A stretch of 64,000 nt of DNA from an uncultured Roseobacter sp. (GCF_947496515.1 NZ_CANMDB010000001.1:620001-684000), one strand, 5' to 3'. Positions 46,810-55,491 are shown, counted from the first letter of the stretch. Numbers and translations: made by a program. Notes: generated by a model from the letters alone, not told the origin.

Positions 46810-48138
46810 ATGTCTGACGCAACACTGACACGGTCGGGGGGCGGCATGTCGCTGACCACCAAGATCATGATCGCCATGGGGGCCGGGATCGTCACCGGCC
46901 TCATTTTCAATACACTCCAATCGGATTTCATCGATACCCATATCGTCGGCGGCTTCTTTGCCATGGTGGGCACGATGTTCGTCAACGCGCTCAAGATGCT
47001 GGTGGTGCCGCTGGTGTTCTTCTCGCTCATCTGCGGGGTCACGGGCATCGGGGACATCCGCGTGCTGGGCCGTGTCGGCGGGAAATCCTTCGCGCTCTAT
47101 CTCTTCACCACCGCCTGCGCCATCGGCATGGCGATCATCCTCGCCAGCCTCATCGGCCCCGGCACGGGCTTTCAGATGGAAGGCATCGACACATCCGGCG
47201 TCACGGGACGCGAGGCACCGTCCGTCTGGCAGGTCTTCGCCAACATCGTGCCAACCAACCCCATCGCCGCCTTCGCCAACGGCGAGATGCTGCAGGTGAT
47301 CTTCTACACGGTGATGCTGGGTGTCGCGATCCTGATGCTGGGCGATGCGTCCAAATCCTTCATCGAGGGCTGTACCTACATGAACAACCTGATGATGAAG
47401 GTCGTCGGCCTCGTCATGGCCTTCGCCCCCTACGGTGTCTTTGCCCTGATCGCAAAGACCTTCGCGGAACAGGGCATCGGCCTCTTCCTGCCGGTGCTGG
47501 GTTATGTGATCACCCTGGTGCTGGCGCTCTTTCTGCATATGTTCGGCACCCTGTCGATCTTGCTGAAACTGCTCAGCGGGCTGAACCCGGTCACCTTCAT
47601 GGCCAAGATGCGCCCGGCACAGATCTTTGCCTTCTCCACCGCCAGCTCCAACGCCACCATCCCCGTCACCTACCGCACGGTGACCGAGCGTGTGGGCGTC
47701 GATAAAGGGGTTGCCTCCTTCTGCATCCCCTTCGGTGCAACCATCAACATGGACGGTACCGCCATCATGCAGGGCGTGGCCACGGTGTTCCTGGCCAATG
47801 TCTACGGGATCGAGCTGGGCCTCGGCGGCTATATCACTGTCATCGGCATGGCCATCCTCGCCTCCATCGGCACCGCGGGCGTGCCCGGCGTGGGTCTGGT
47901 GATGCTGACCATGGTGCTCACCCAGGTGGGCCTGCCGATCGAGGGCATTGCGATCATCCTCGGGGTGGACCGCCTGATGGACATGATCCGGACCGCCGTG
48001 AACATCACCGGTGATGCGGTCGTGACAACCATCGTGGCCAAGAGCGAAGGCAAGGCCGACATGGCCATCTTCGACAACCCCGAAGCAGGGGTGATCCATG
48101 GCAACGAAGAAGCCATCGTCGCCGCGGCACCGCGCTAG
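46810..48138 (+). CDS. Dicarboxylate/amino acid:cation symporter (DAACS, GltP/DctA-like)
   Basis: A 442-residue sodium- or proton-coupled transporter of the glutamate/C4-dicarboxylate family. Signature elements are FVNALKMLVVPLVFFSLICG near 68, the serine-rich AFSTASSNATIPVT near 283-297 (reentrant hairpin 1), GATINMDGTAIMQG (NMDGT motif) near 318, and GVDRLMDMIRTAVNITGD (substrate-binding Asp/Thr/Asn). ATG at 46810 follows GGGGGACAAC, giving a reasonable ribosome site. Glutamate, aspartate or C4-dicarboxylates are likely substrates. Confidence 0.94.
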   Translation: MSDATLTRSGGGMSLTTKIMIAMGAGIVTGLIFNTLQSDFIDTHIVGGFFAMVGTMFVNALKMLVVPLVFFSLICGVTGIGDIRVLGRVGGKSFALYLFTTACAIGMAIILASLIGPGTGFQMEGIDTSGVTGREAPSVWQVFANIVPTNPIAAFANGEMLQVIFYTVMLGVAILMLGDASKSFIEGCTYMNNLMMKVVGLVMAFAPYGVFALIAKTFAEQGIGLFLPVLGYVITLVLALFLHMFGTLSILLKLLSGLNPVTFMAKMRPAQIFAFSTASSNATIPVTYRTVTERVGVDKGVASFCIPFGATINMDGTAIMQGVATVFLANVYGIELGLGGYITVIGMAILASIGTAGVPGVGLVMLTMVLTQVGLPIEGIAIILGVDRLMDMIRTAVNITGDAVVTTIVAKSEGKADMAIFDNPEAGVIHGNEEAIVAAAPR

Positions 48139-48151
48139 GCAGCAGGGTCCC

Positions 48152-48206
48152 GCCCGGCCAGGGGCCGGGCAAGCCCCCGATCCTCCTCGATGGAGGTGAG
48201 GGGGCT
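48152..48206 (+). terminator. Tandem GC-rich hairpins downstream of the symporter gene
   Basis: First stem: GCCCGGCC (48152-48159) with GGCCGGGC (48163-48170), three-base loop. Second stem: AGCCCCC (48172-48178) with GGGGGCT (48200-48206), containing an inner CCTCC/GGAGG pair. Neither has a T-run. They probably act as transcription-end or mRNA-protecting structures for the gene ending at 48138. Confidence 0.55.
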
Positions 48207-48405
48207 CCCGCCCTCCCCCGACCGGTCCCGCCACACCACCGAAGCGGAACCTACGGGCGACCGCGTCGGCACCGGGCGCGACACCGGGTAGCGTCAACCG
48301 CCGCAGCTGCCCTGCACCAGCGATCACACATCCCCTCGGGCCGGACCGTGCGCAGCGTTCGCGCTTCGCTCACAAACCACACCGTCCGCCCTGTTCATCA
48401 CCCGA

Positions 48406-48461
48406 ATGCCGACACGCGCACCGACCAAATACCGACGTGATACCGACGTCATACCGACACG
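48406..48461. repeat. Array of CCGAC motifs spaced one helical turn apart
   Basis: CCGAC occurs at 48409, 48421, 48432, 48443 and 48454, spacing 12, 11, 11 and 11. The last three are in tandem 11-base units, ATACCGACGTG, ATACCGACGTC and ATACCGACACG (48429-48461). All would face one side of the helix, about 100 bases before rlmJ. It resembles an iteron-like or multi-site operator. Confidence 0.6.
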
Positions 48462-48563
48462 GCATTTCCCAGCAAACCCAAGGTCCTCACCCCCCGCACC
48501 ACGGGTCGCTGAAACGGCGGTGTTAACCGTTGCGCGCACGCTGCGTTCAGATAGATGTGACCC

Positions 48564-49349
48564 ATGCTCAGCTACCAGCACATCTACCACGCGGGAAATC
48601 TCGCCGACGTCCACAAACACGCCCTTCTGGCCTGGATGCTCGCCTATCTTACCGCCAAGCCCAAACCGCTCAGCTACATCGAGACCCATGCAGGCCGAGG
48701 CCTCTACGACCTCTCGGATCCCGCCGCTCAAAAGACCGGTGAAGCGGCCGAGGGGATCACCAGAACCGAAGAGTGGTTCGCGGCAGATCACCCGCTCGCC
48801 CGTGTGCTCGCCACTCTGCGCAAGACCCACGGCGCCACCGCCTACCCCGGCTCGCCGCTGATCGCCGCCCACATCCTGCGGCCCTGCGACATCCTGCATC
48901 TGGCAGAGCTGCACCCCGCCGAGCATAGCGCCCTTGCCACCGCCATGTCCCCCTTCGGTGCCCGCGTCCATGCGCAGGACGGCTTTGCGCTGGCGCAGTC
49001 GCTGGTGCCGCCCACGCCCCGCCGCGGGCTGATGCTGATCGACCCGAGCTATGAGATCAAACGCGACTACACCGACATTCCGGGACGTATCGCGCGACTG
49101 GTAAAGGCTTGGAATGTCGGCATTATCTGCCTGTGGTACCCTATTCTGAAGACAGCGCGTCACGACGAGATGCTGCAGCGGCTGAGTGCTGCCCACCCGC
49201 AGGCGCTGCGCCACGAGGTCCACTTTCCGCCCGCCCGCGCGAACCACGGCATGACCGGCTCGGGCCTCTTCGTGATTAACCCGCCCTACAGTCTGGCAGA
49301 GGAGGCCGCGCGCCTCGGTCAGCACTTCACCCGGCTTGACCCCGCGTAA
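48564..49349 (+). CDS. rlmJ: 23S rRNA (adenine(2030)-N6)-methyltransferase RlmJ
   Basis: A 261-residue SAM-dependent methyltransferase that modifies A2030 of 23S rRNA. The family N-terminus LSYQHIYHAGNLADVHKH is almost exact, the SAM region ETHAGRGLYDL near 40-50, and the catalytic motif IV is DPSYE (D-P-P-Y-E in many relatives) near 160. The C-terminus contains GSGLFVINPPY. Length is slightly shorter than the E. coli protein. TerB-like gene follows 48 bases on. Confidence 0.93.
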   Translation: MLSYQHIYHAGNLADVHKHALLAWMLAYLTAKPKPLSYIETHAGRGLYDLSDPAAQKTGEAAEGITRTEEWFAADHPLARVLATLRKTHGATAYPGSPLIAAHILRPCDILHLAELHPAEHSALATAMSPFGARVHAQDGFALAQSLVPPTPRRGLMLIDPSYEIKRDYTDIPGRIARLVKAWNVGIICLWYPILKTARHDEMLQRLSAAHPQALRHEVHFPPARANHGMTGSGLFVINPPYSLAEEAARLGQHFTRLDPA

Positions 49350-49397
49350 GCGCGCCTCCTTCTTGGCAGCGACCCCAATCCGCTTTATATCGCGACC

Positions 49398-49841
49398 ATG
49401 TTTGCAGACTTTCTCAAACGGTTGACCCAACCGACCGACGACGACGCGCTGCCCGACGAGGACGCGCGTCTCGCTCTCACCGCGTTGCTGGTGCGCATTG
49501 CGCGCTCTGACAACGACTACAGCGCCAACGAAAAAAGCCGGATCGACCAGATCATCGCGCGCCGCTATGGCCTTGGCCCCGGCGCGACGGAGGCCTTGCG
49601 CCGCGAGGCCGAAGCGCTGGAGGGCGAGGCACCCGATACGGTGCGCTTCACCCGGGCCATCAAGGACGCTGTGCCCTACGAGGACCGCGTCGCGGTGGTG
49701 AAGGCGCTGTGGCAGGTGGTGCTGGCCGATGGTGCCCGGGCCCAGGAAGAGGATGCACTGGTGCGCATGGCCGCCAACTTCCTCGGCATCAGTGATCGCG
49801 ATTCGGCTCTGGCGCGCCAGGCCGTCGACGATCAGACCTGA
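49398..49841 (+). CDS. TerB family protein (tellurite-resistance TerB-like domain)
   Basis: A 147-residue helical protein of the DjlA/TerB-like group. It contains LALTALLVRIARSDNDYSANEKSRID near residues 25-50 and the second repeat VKALWQVVLADGARAQEEDALVRMAANFLGI, with acidic residues (D-x5-E) that bind metal in related proteins. Such stand-alone proteins are common beside rlmJ or amino-acid transporter genes; no tellurite genes are present. Precise role unknown. Confidence 0.86.
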   Translation: MFADFLKRLTQPTDDDALPDEDARLALTALLVRIARSDNDYSANEKSRIDQIIARRYGLGPGATEALRREAEALEGEAPDTVRFTRAIKDAVPYEDRVAVVKALWQVVLADGARAQEEDALVRMAANFLGISDRDSALARQAVDDQT

Positions 49842-49990
49842 ACCGGCCCCGTCGCTGGCCGCGCGCCCGGAAAACGCGCCGGATGCTCTGAGTTGACCCA
49901 GCGGAATTAGGGGCGACACGCTTTGAACATTGCAAATTGCACGCTTTTCCCTCTTTATATCCGGCGGATGAGCCACGGGGATCGACGATC

Positions 49991-50767
49991 TTGACCACAG
50001 ACCAACCGGTGATTGAAATCAAGGACTTGCACAAGTCCTACGGTGCCCTTGAAGTGATCAAAGGCGTCAGCATCCGTGCCATGCGGGGCCAGGTCGTCTC
50101 CCTCATCGGGTCTTCGGGCTCCGGCAAATCGACGCTTTTGCGCTGCTGCAATCTGCTGGAAAACAGCCAGCAGGGCGCGGTGCTCTTCAAGGGCGAACCG
50201 GTGATCTGGTCAGGCGACGGACATAGCCGCTGCCCCGCCGACGCGAGCCAGATCCTGCGCATCCGAACCAATCTCGCCATGGTCTTTCAGCAGTTCAACC
50301 TGTGGTCCCATATGACAATTCTCCAAAACGTGATGGAGGCGCCGCTGACGGTACTGCGCCGCGACCGTAGCGAAGTAGAAGACGCCGCCCGCGCTTATCT
50401 CGACAAGGTGGGGATCGGCGATAAATGCGACGTCTATCCGGCGCAGCTCTCGGGCGGCCAGCAGCAACGCGCAGCCATCGCGCGGGGTCTCTGCATGGAG
50501 CCTCAGGCGTTGCTTTTTGACGAGCCGACCTCCGCGCTGGATCCGGAACTGGAACAGGAAGTCGTCCGCGTGATCAAGGACCTCGCCGCCGAGGGCCGCA
50601 CGATGATCATCGTCACCCATGACATGAAACTTGCCCGCGATGTGTCTGACCACGTGGTCTTTCTGCACCGCGGGCTGATCGAGGAAGAAGGCCCGCCCGA
50701 GACGCTCTTTGGCGCGCCCAAATCAGAACGCCTGCAAGGGTTCCTCTCGGCAACCCAGGCCGCTTAA
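49991..50767 (+). CDS. Polar amino acid / amine ABC transporter ATPase (HisP/AotP-like)
   Basis: A 258-residue ABC ATPase. Walker A GSSGSGKST near 42-50, Q-loop FQQFNLW, signature LSGGQQQR and Walker B LLFDEPTSALDPE, all canonical for the polar amino acid uptake class. The start is probably TTG at 49991, shortly after a GGGGA; no in-frame ATG gives the family N-terminus. It begins an operon with binding protein and two permeases and the gamma-glutamyl enzymes downstream, so it likely serves uptake of the same compound. Confidence 0.93.
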   Translation: MTTDQPVIEIKDLHKSYGALEVIKGVSIRAMRGQVVSLIGSSGSGKSTLLRCCNLLENSQQGAVLFKGEPVIWSGDGHSRCPADASQILRIRTNLAMVFQQFNLWSHMTILQNVMEAPLTVLRRDRSEVEDAARAYLDKVGIGDKCDVYPAQLSGGQQQRAAIARGLCMEPQALLFDEPTSALDPELEQEVVRVIKDLAAEGRTMIIVTHDMKLARDVSDHVVFLHRGLIEEEGPPETLFGAPKSERLQGFLSATQAA

Positions 50768-50795
50768 CTATCATAAAAACAAGGGAGTATCCTTA

Positions 50796-51521
50796 ATGAA
50801 AACACTCATCACCACGACAGCGCTCCTCGCGTTGACAGCCACGGCAACACTCGCCGACGGGCACGCCAGCACGGTGCGCATGGGCACCGAAGGCGCCTAC
50901 CCTCCCTACAACTTCATCAACGATGCCGGTGAAGTGGACGGGTTCGAGCGCGAGCTTGGCGACGAGCTTTGCGCGCGGGCCGAGCTGACCTGCGAATGGG
51001 TCACCAACGAATGGGACAGCATTATCCCCAACCTCGTGTCGGGCAACTACGACACCATCATTGCGGGCATGTCGATCACCGACGAACGTGATGAAGTGAT
51101 TGATTTCACACAGAACTACACGCTGCCCGATCCCTCCGCCTATGTGGCGGCCTCCGAAGACGTGGATCTTGAAAACGGCGTTTTGGCCGCCCAGACAAAC
51201 ACCATCCAGGCGGCGTTCATTTCAGAGACCGGCGCAACGCTGGTCGAATTTGCCACGCCTGAGGAAACCATCGCCGCGGTGAAGAATGGCGAGGCCGATG
51301 CGGTGCTCGCGGACAAGGCCTTCCTGACGCCCATCGCCGATGAAGATCCCGATCTGGTCATGCTGGACAAGGACGAGATGCTCGGCGGCGGCATCGGCCT
51401 TGGTCTGCGCGAAAGCGACGGTGAGCTGAAAGCCAAGTTCGACGCGGCCATCACCTCCATGAAGGAAGACGGCTCGCTGAACGCGCTGCTGGAGAAATGG
51501 GAGATCTCGGGCCGGTTCTGA
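50796..51521 (+). CDS. Periplasmic amino acid/amine-binding protein (SBP family 3)
   Basis: A 241-residue exported receptor; signal peptide about residues 1-20 (MKTLITTTALLALTATATLA). The mature domain shows RMGTEGAYPPYNFINDAGEVDGFE and WDSIIPNLVSGNYDTIIAGMSITDER, classic features of the HisJ/LAO family including a basic-ligand-type site. The ligand carries positive charge if the acidic pocket is conserved, which would suit amines or cationic amino acids. A AGGGAG ribosome site lies just upstream of ATG 50796. Confidence 0.93.
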   Translation: MKTLITTTALLALTATATLADGHASTVRMGTEGAYPPYNFINDAGEVDGFERELGDELCARAELTCEWVTNEWDSIIPNLVSGNYDTIIAGMSITDERDEVIDFTQNYTLPDPSAYVAASEDVDLENGVLAAQTNTIQAAFISETGATLVEFATPEETIAAVKNGEADAVLADKAFLTPIADEDPDLVMLDKDEMLGGGIGLGLRESDGELKAKFDAAITSMKEDGSLNALLEKWEISGRF

Positions 51522-51552
51522 ACCGCTCCGTCATCTGCTTCCTCGACCCCAC

Positions 51553-51590
51553 TGTCGGGGCAGCCAGCGGCTGTCCCGACACCATATTTT
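51553..51590 (+). terminator. Stem-loop with T-rich tail between binding protein and permease genes
   Basis: TGTCGGGGCAGCC (51553-51565) pairs with GGCTGTCCCGACA (51569-51581) over 13 bases with one G-T wobble, three-base loop, followed by ATATTTT (51584-51590). It looks like a real intrinsic terminator that should act partially, leaving receptor mRNA in excess while some transcripts read on into the permease genes. Confidence 0.75.
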
Positions 51591-51649
51591 GAGAGGCGCG
51601 GATTTTTAGTTTTTGCACAGATCCCAGCGGCTTATCCGATCTGAGATGG

Positions 51650-52489
51650 ATGGCCTGCTACCTGACCACGGTCAAGCACATGTCCCTCTACTGGTCCGTG
51701 CTGACGGTGCTGAGCCTGTTGGCGATCACCGCGCCGCTGGCTTTGGCATTCGGGTTTGGCGGTGCAACGGCGGCCCGCGCGCAATTTGCCCCGCTGCGCT
51801 GGATCGGGAAAGGCTACATCGCCATCGTGCGCGGCGTCCCTGACATCGCACTCTTCCTCTTTTTCGTGATCGCACTGGATCAGGGCATCGAATATCTGCG
51901 CCACCAGGTGCTCTGCCCCGACTGGCCCGATACGATCCGTCAGGGCAATGATTTCGTGGTGTGTCAAGCGGCCAAGGTGCCGCTGGGCACGGCGCCGCAG
52001 TGGGTGCACGAGGTCTACGGCTTCATGCTGGCGGTGCTGACGTTTGCCATTGTGTTCGGGGCTTTCGCGGCCAATGTCCTGTTCGGTGCCATGCGGGCTG
52101 TTCCGCGCGCTCAGCTGGAGACGGCAGAGGCCTACGGGATGACCCGGCGCCAGACTTTCCGGCGGGTGTTGGTGCCGCAGATGTGGGTCTACGCGCTGCC
52201 GGGGCTCGGTAACCTGTGGATGGTGCTGATCAAGGCCACGCCGCTGCTGTTTCTGCTGGGGGTCGAGGATATCGTCTATTGGGCACGTGAGCTTGGCGGG
52301 ACGAAGACGTCGCGCTTTACCGATTATCCCCATGGCGACTGGCGCATGTGGTATTTTCTGGCGCTTTTGGTCTTTTACCTCATCTTCACCCGGCTATCGG
52401 AAGTGGTGCTGGCCCGGGTGATGACGCGTCTGACCCACGGGCAGGCCACCGCGGGCGGTGACGTACAGCGCAAGGCGGCAGCGACATGA
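51650..52489 (+). CDS. Polar amino acid ABC transporter permease (HisQ-like)
   Basis: A 279-residue permease with five main helices; N-terminal SLYWSVLTVLSLLAITAPLALAFGF, then YIAIVRGVPDIALFLFF, and the cytoplasmic EAA loop ETAEAYGMTRRQTFRRVLVPQ. The periplasmic loop between about 75 and 115 is longer than usual. ATG at 51650 is used; an internal ATG 30 bases later is possible. Its stop overlaps the start of the small open frame at 52486 by four bases. Confidence 0.92.
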   Translation: MACYLTTVKHMSLYWSVLTVLSLLAITAPLALAFGFGGATAARAQFAPLRWIGKGYIAIVRGVPDIALFLFFVIALDQGIEYLRHQVLCPDWPDTIRQGNDFVVCQAAKVPLGTAPQWVHEVYGFMLAVLTFAIVFGAFAANVLFGAMRAVPRAQLETAEAYGMTRRQTFRRVLVPQMWVYALPGLGNLWMVLIKATPLLFLLGVEDIVYWARELGGTKTSRFTDYPHGDWRMWYFLALLVFYLIFTRLSEVVLARVMTRLTHGQATAGGDVQRKAAAT

Positions 52490-52599
52490 GCGCGGACAGA
52501 TCTCACCCACGGTTCGGGCAAGAGCGCGGCGGGTCGCACGCAGGTGCTGCGCAACCGATGCCGCGGCAACGGCGCTCCCTGCAGGAGCGGCTGGTATGA
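52486..52599 (+). CDS. 37-residue micro-ORF coupled between the two permease genes
   Basis: ATG at 52486-52488 shares ATGA with the upstream permease stop, and its TGA at 52597-52599 shares ATGA with the next permease start. So a ribosome finishing one gene could translate this frame and pass to the next. The product is basic, Arg-rich (eight Arg), hydrophilic, with no membrane helix. It may be only a re-initiation bridge, or a small protein. Codon use does not settle it. I know no family. Confidence 0.45.
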   Translation: MSADRSHPRFGQERGGSHAGAAQPMPRQRRSLQERLV

Positions 52600-53402
52600 G
52601 CTGTTGGCAGACGGTCCAGGACTACGGCCTGCGCGCCGTGGGCATCGGCGAGCGGTTACTCCCGCGCGAGGATTTCACACTGTGTCAGCAGTTTACGCTG
52701 ATCGGCTCAGGTATGATCTGGAACATCTATTTCGGTCTGGTGGCGCTCACCTTCGGCTTTTTCCTCGCCACGGCGCTGGCCATGGGCAAGAACGCGCAAA
52801 ACCCGCTGCTGCGCAAACCTGCCATCTGGTTCATCTTTATCTTCCGGGGCTCGCCGCTCTTCATTCAGTTCTTCTTTGCCTATTTTCTCTTTTTGAACCT
52901 GAAGTCGGTGGCACCTTTCTTTGACCCCTTCAGCGCGGCCTGGCTCGGCGCGCTCATCGTGCTGTTCCTGAACACCGCCGCCTACTCGGGCGAGATCTTT
53001 TACGGCGCACTGCAGTCGATCCCCAAGGGTGATCTGGAGGCCGCCGATGCCTACGGGCTCAGCGGGTGGGCGCGGTTCCGGCGCATCGTCTGGCCCACCA
53101 TGCTGCGGCTGGCCTGGCCCGCCTACACCAACGAGGCGATCTTTCTGTTTCACGCCACCGCGCTGGTGTTCTTTTCGGGCTTTCCCGCGTGGCAGCAGCG
53201 GGGGGACGCGCTCTATTATGCCAGCTACTTTGCCGACAAGACGTTCAATCCCTTCGTGCCTTACCCCATTCTGGCGCTCTACTTCATCGCCTTCACGCTG
53301 GTGATCGTCAGTGTTTTCGGGCTGATCAACGGGCGGCTGAACAAGCATCTGCCGAACGCCACGCGGAGCAAGCTGCGCCTGCGTCCCAATCTGGTGCGAT
53401 AG
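52596..53402 (+). CDS. Polar amino acid ABC transporter permease (HisM-like)
   Basis: A 268-residue permease, second of the pair. Helices begin at IWNIYFGLVALTFGFFLATALA; the EAA loop is DLEAADAYGLSGWARFRRIVWP; RGSPLFIQFFF is the usual second-helix motif. An N-terminal amphipathic part of 40 residues precedes. ATG at 52596 overlaps the preceding micro-ORF stop. With the other permease and ATPase it makes the heteromeric importer. Confidence 0.93.
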   Translation: MSCWQTVQDYGLRAVGIGERLLPREDFTLCQQFTLIGSGMIWNIYFGLVALTFGFFLATALAMGKNAQNPLLRKPAIWFIFIFRGSPLFIQFFFAYFLFLNLKSVAPFFDPFSAAWLGALIVLFLNTAAYSGEIFYGALQSIPKGDLEAADAYGLSGWARFRRIVWPTMLRLAWPAYTNEAIFLFHATALVFFSGFPAWQQRGDALYYASYFADKTFNPFVPYPILALYFIAFTLVIVSVFGLINGRLNKHLPNATRSKLRLRPNLVR

Positions 53403-53472
53403 CGATGCGCGCGCCTCTCTACCCTGCCGGATCCAGCGCCTTTCGACACCTGCCAAGCGCAACGACAGCCGA

Positions 53473-54807
53473 ATGAAGACATGGCTGCGCGACAACCCGC
53501 AGGTGCGGAGCATTCGGGTCGCTGCATCTGATCTGAATGGCCAGCCGCGCGGCAAGCGGATCCCGGTGCGCTATGCGCATAAGGCGCTTGAGGGCGGCAC
53601 GCGGTTCCCGCTTTCGGTGCTGAACCTCGATATCTGGGGCGAGGATATCGACGCAAGCCCGCTCGTCTTCGAGCACGGTGACCGCGACGGCGTTCTGCAA
53701 CCAACGGAACGTGGCTTCATGCCGGTGCCGTGGCTCGATGCGCCGTCCGCCCTGCTGCCCATCTGGATGTTCCACGAGGACGGTCGGCCCTACGACGGCG
53801 ACCCGCGCCATGCGCTGCGCGCGGTGCTGGAGCGCTATATGGCCCGCGGTCTGACCCCGGTCTGCGCGACGGAGCTGGAATTCTTTCTGATCGACGATTC
53901 TGGGCGCAGCCTGCAGGTGCCGCCGTCGCCCCGGTCGGGTAAGCGGCGCGTGGCGGGCGAGATCCTGTCTCTGCGGGCGCTCGACCGGTTTGACGGGTTT
54001 TTCACCGATCTCTACGACGCCTGCGAAGCGATGGACATCCCCGCGGATACGGCCATTTCCGAGGCCGGACTGGGGCAGTTCGAGATCAACCTGATGCACG
54101 GGGACGACGCCCTGCGCGCCGCCGATGACGCGTGGCTTTTCAAGATGCTGGTCAAGGGGATGGCCCGCAAACACGGGTTCGCCGCGAGCTTCATGGCGAA
54201 ACCCTATGCCGATTATGCAGGCTCGGGCCTGCATGTGCATTTCTCGGTGCTGGATGCGCAGGGGCGTAACGTCTTTGATAACGGCGGGCCGGAGGGGACA
54301 GACCTGCTGACGCAGGCGGTCGCGGGATGCCTCGAGGCGATGCGGGGCTCTGCGCTGATCTTTGCGCCCCACGCCAACAGCTTTGACCGCATGGTGCCCG
54401 GCGCCCACGCGCCCACGGGCGTCGGCTGGGCCTATGAGAACCGCACCGCGGCGATCCGCATACCGTCCGGCCCGCCCGCTGCCCGGCGGATCGAACACCG
54501 CGTTGCCGGGGGCGATGTGAACCCCTACCTGATGCTGGCCGCCGTGCTGGGGGCGGCCCTCAACGGGATCGAGGACGGTGCAGCACCGCCCGCGCCGCTC
54601 ACCGGAAATGCCTATGAGGCCGATCTGCCGCAGATCCCGGACGACTGGCGCACGGCCATCGACACCTTCGAGGCCAGCCCGCAGATGACACGGATCTTTG
54701 CCCCGGACCTCATCCGCAATCTGGTACTGACCAAGCGGCAGGAATTGCACTATATGCAGGAATTGTCACCGGAAGAACGCGTGGCCATCTATCTCGACAC
54801 GGTGTGA
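53473..54807 (+). CDS. Glutamine synthetase-like gamma-glutamyl-amine ligase (PuuA-type), copy 1
   Basis: A 444-residue GS-fold ligase of the PuuA/GlnT group that joins glutamate to an amine using ATP. GS motifs: ELEFFLIDD near 130, EAGLGQFEINL near 197, FMAKPYADYAGSGLHVHFSV near 238, and NPYLMLAAV near 350; the substrate-side sequence ENRTAAIRIP replaces the ammonia-site pattern of true GlnA. It lies after the ABC transporter and before a GATase-like hydrolase and a second ligase, so the substrate is likely an imported amine. Exact amine unknown. Confidence 0.9.
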   Translation: MKTWLRDNPQVRSIRVAASDLNGQPRGKRIPVRYAHKALEGGTRFPLSVLNLDIWGEDIDASPLVFEHGDRDGVLQPTERGFMPVPWLDAPSALLPIWMFHEDGRPYDGDPRHALRAVLERYMARGLTPVCATELEFFLIDDSGRSLQVPPSPRSGKRRVAGEILSLRALDRFDGFFTDLYDACEAMDIPADTAISEAGLGQFEINLMHGDDALRAADDAWLFKMLVKGMARKHGFAASFMAKPYADYAGSGLHVHFSVLDAQGRNVFDNGGPEGTDLLTQAVAGCLEAMRGSALIFAPHANSFDRMVPGAHAPTGVGWAYENRTAAIRIPSGPPAARRIEHRVAGGDVNPYLMLAAVLGAALNGIEDGAAPPAPLTGNAYEADLPQIPDDWRTAIDTFEASPQMTRIFAPDLIRNLVLTKRQELHYMQELSPEERVAIYLDTV

Positions 54808-54813
54808 GCACAT

Positions 54814-55491
54814 ATGAAAATCGGCATCCTGATCACCGGTCACCCCCCCGACACGATGACGGAGGGCGGGCTCTACGATGCCTACTTCGCCCGGCTGCTC
54901 ACGGGGCACGGGTTCACGTTCGAGGACTGGTCCGTCTGCGATGGCGTGTTCCCGGAGGACGTATCGGCCGCGGATGGTTGGCTGATCACCGGCTCCAAAC
55001 ACGGGGCCTATGAGGATCATCCCTGGATCCCGCCGCTGGAGGATTTCATCCGCGCGGTCCACGCGGCGGGCAAGCCGATGATCGGTGTGTGTTTCGGGCA
55101 TCAGATCATCGCGCAGGCCATGGGGGGCCGCGTCGAGAAATTCGCCGGTGGCTGGGTGGTAGGCTGCACCGAATACGACATGGACGGCGAGACAATTGCC
55201 GTGAACGCCTGGCATCAGGATCAGGTGGTCGAGGCGCCTGCGGGCGCGCGGGTCTTTGCCAGCAACGCGGGCTGTCAGAACGCCGGGCTGCTCTACGGTG
55301 ATCTGATCTGGACGATCCAGCCGCACCCGGAATACGACGCGTCATTTATCGACGGGCTGATCAGGACCCGGGGCAAGGGTGTGGTGCCCGACGCGCTGCT
55401 GGCTGCCGCCACGGACCGGCTGGACCAACCCGCCGACCGCCCAAAGATGGCGGAGATGATGGCCGCCTTTTTCAAGAAAGAGAGGGCCTGA
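54814..55491 (+). CDS. Class I glutamine amidotransferase-like hydrolase
   Basis: A 225-residue single-domain GATase-1 enzyme. The nucleophile Cys is in GVCFGHQIIAQ near residue 93 and the catalytic His-Glu in QPHPEYD near 170. In gamma-glutamyl amine pathways an enzyme of this type (functional equivalent of PuuD) would cleave the gamma-glutamyl product to free glutamate, though this subgroup resembles stand-alone GMP-synthase-like domains rather than E. coli PuuD. The six-base gap before it and one-base overlap after it place it inside the operon. Confidence 0.88.
   Translation: MKIGILITGHPPDTMTEGGLYDAYFARLLTGHGFTFEDWSVCDGVFPEDVSAADGWLITGSKHGAYEDHPWIPPLEDFIRAVHAAGKPMIGVCFGHQIIAQAMGGRVEKFAGGWVVGCTEYDMDGETIAVNAWHQDQVVEAPAGARVFASNAGCQNAGLLYGDLIWTIQPHPEYDASFIDGLIRTRGKGVVPDALLAAATDRLDQPADRPKMAEMMAAFFKKERA

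Larger units (their letters stand above)
48139..48563. other. Intergenic region with hairpins and a phased repeat array
   Basis: About 425 bases. Two strong hairpins lie at the left (48152-48170 and 48172-48206) and a helically phased CCGAC array at 48406-48461, each described separately. No gene supported. Confidence 0.6.

Noticed and set aside
46789-48327. Long minus-strand frame opposite the DAACS symporter
   Set aside because: His/Asp/Gly-rich antisense translation with no domain; the plus strand has the full transporter signature.
48406-48461. CRISPR array
   Set aside because: Units are 11 bases in tandem without spacers, far too short for CRISPR repeats, and no cas genes are present.
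49398-49841. Tellurite resistance locus
   Set aside because: Only a single TerB-like domain protein is present; none of the other ter genes accompany it.
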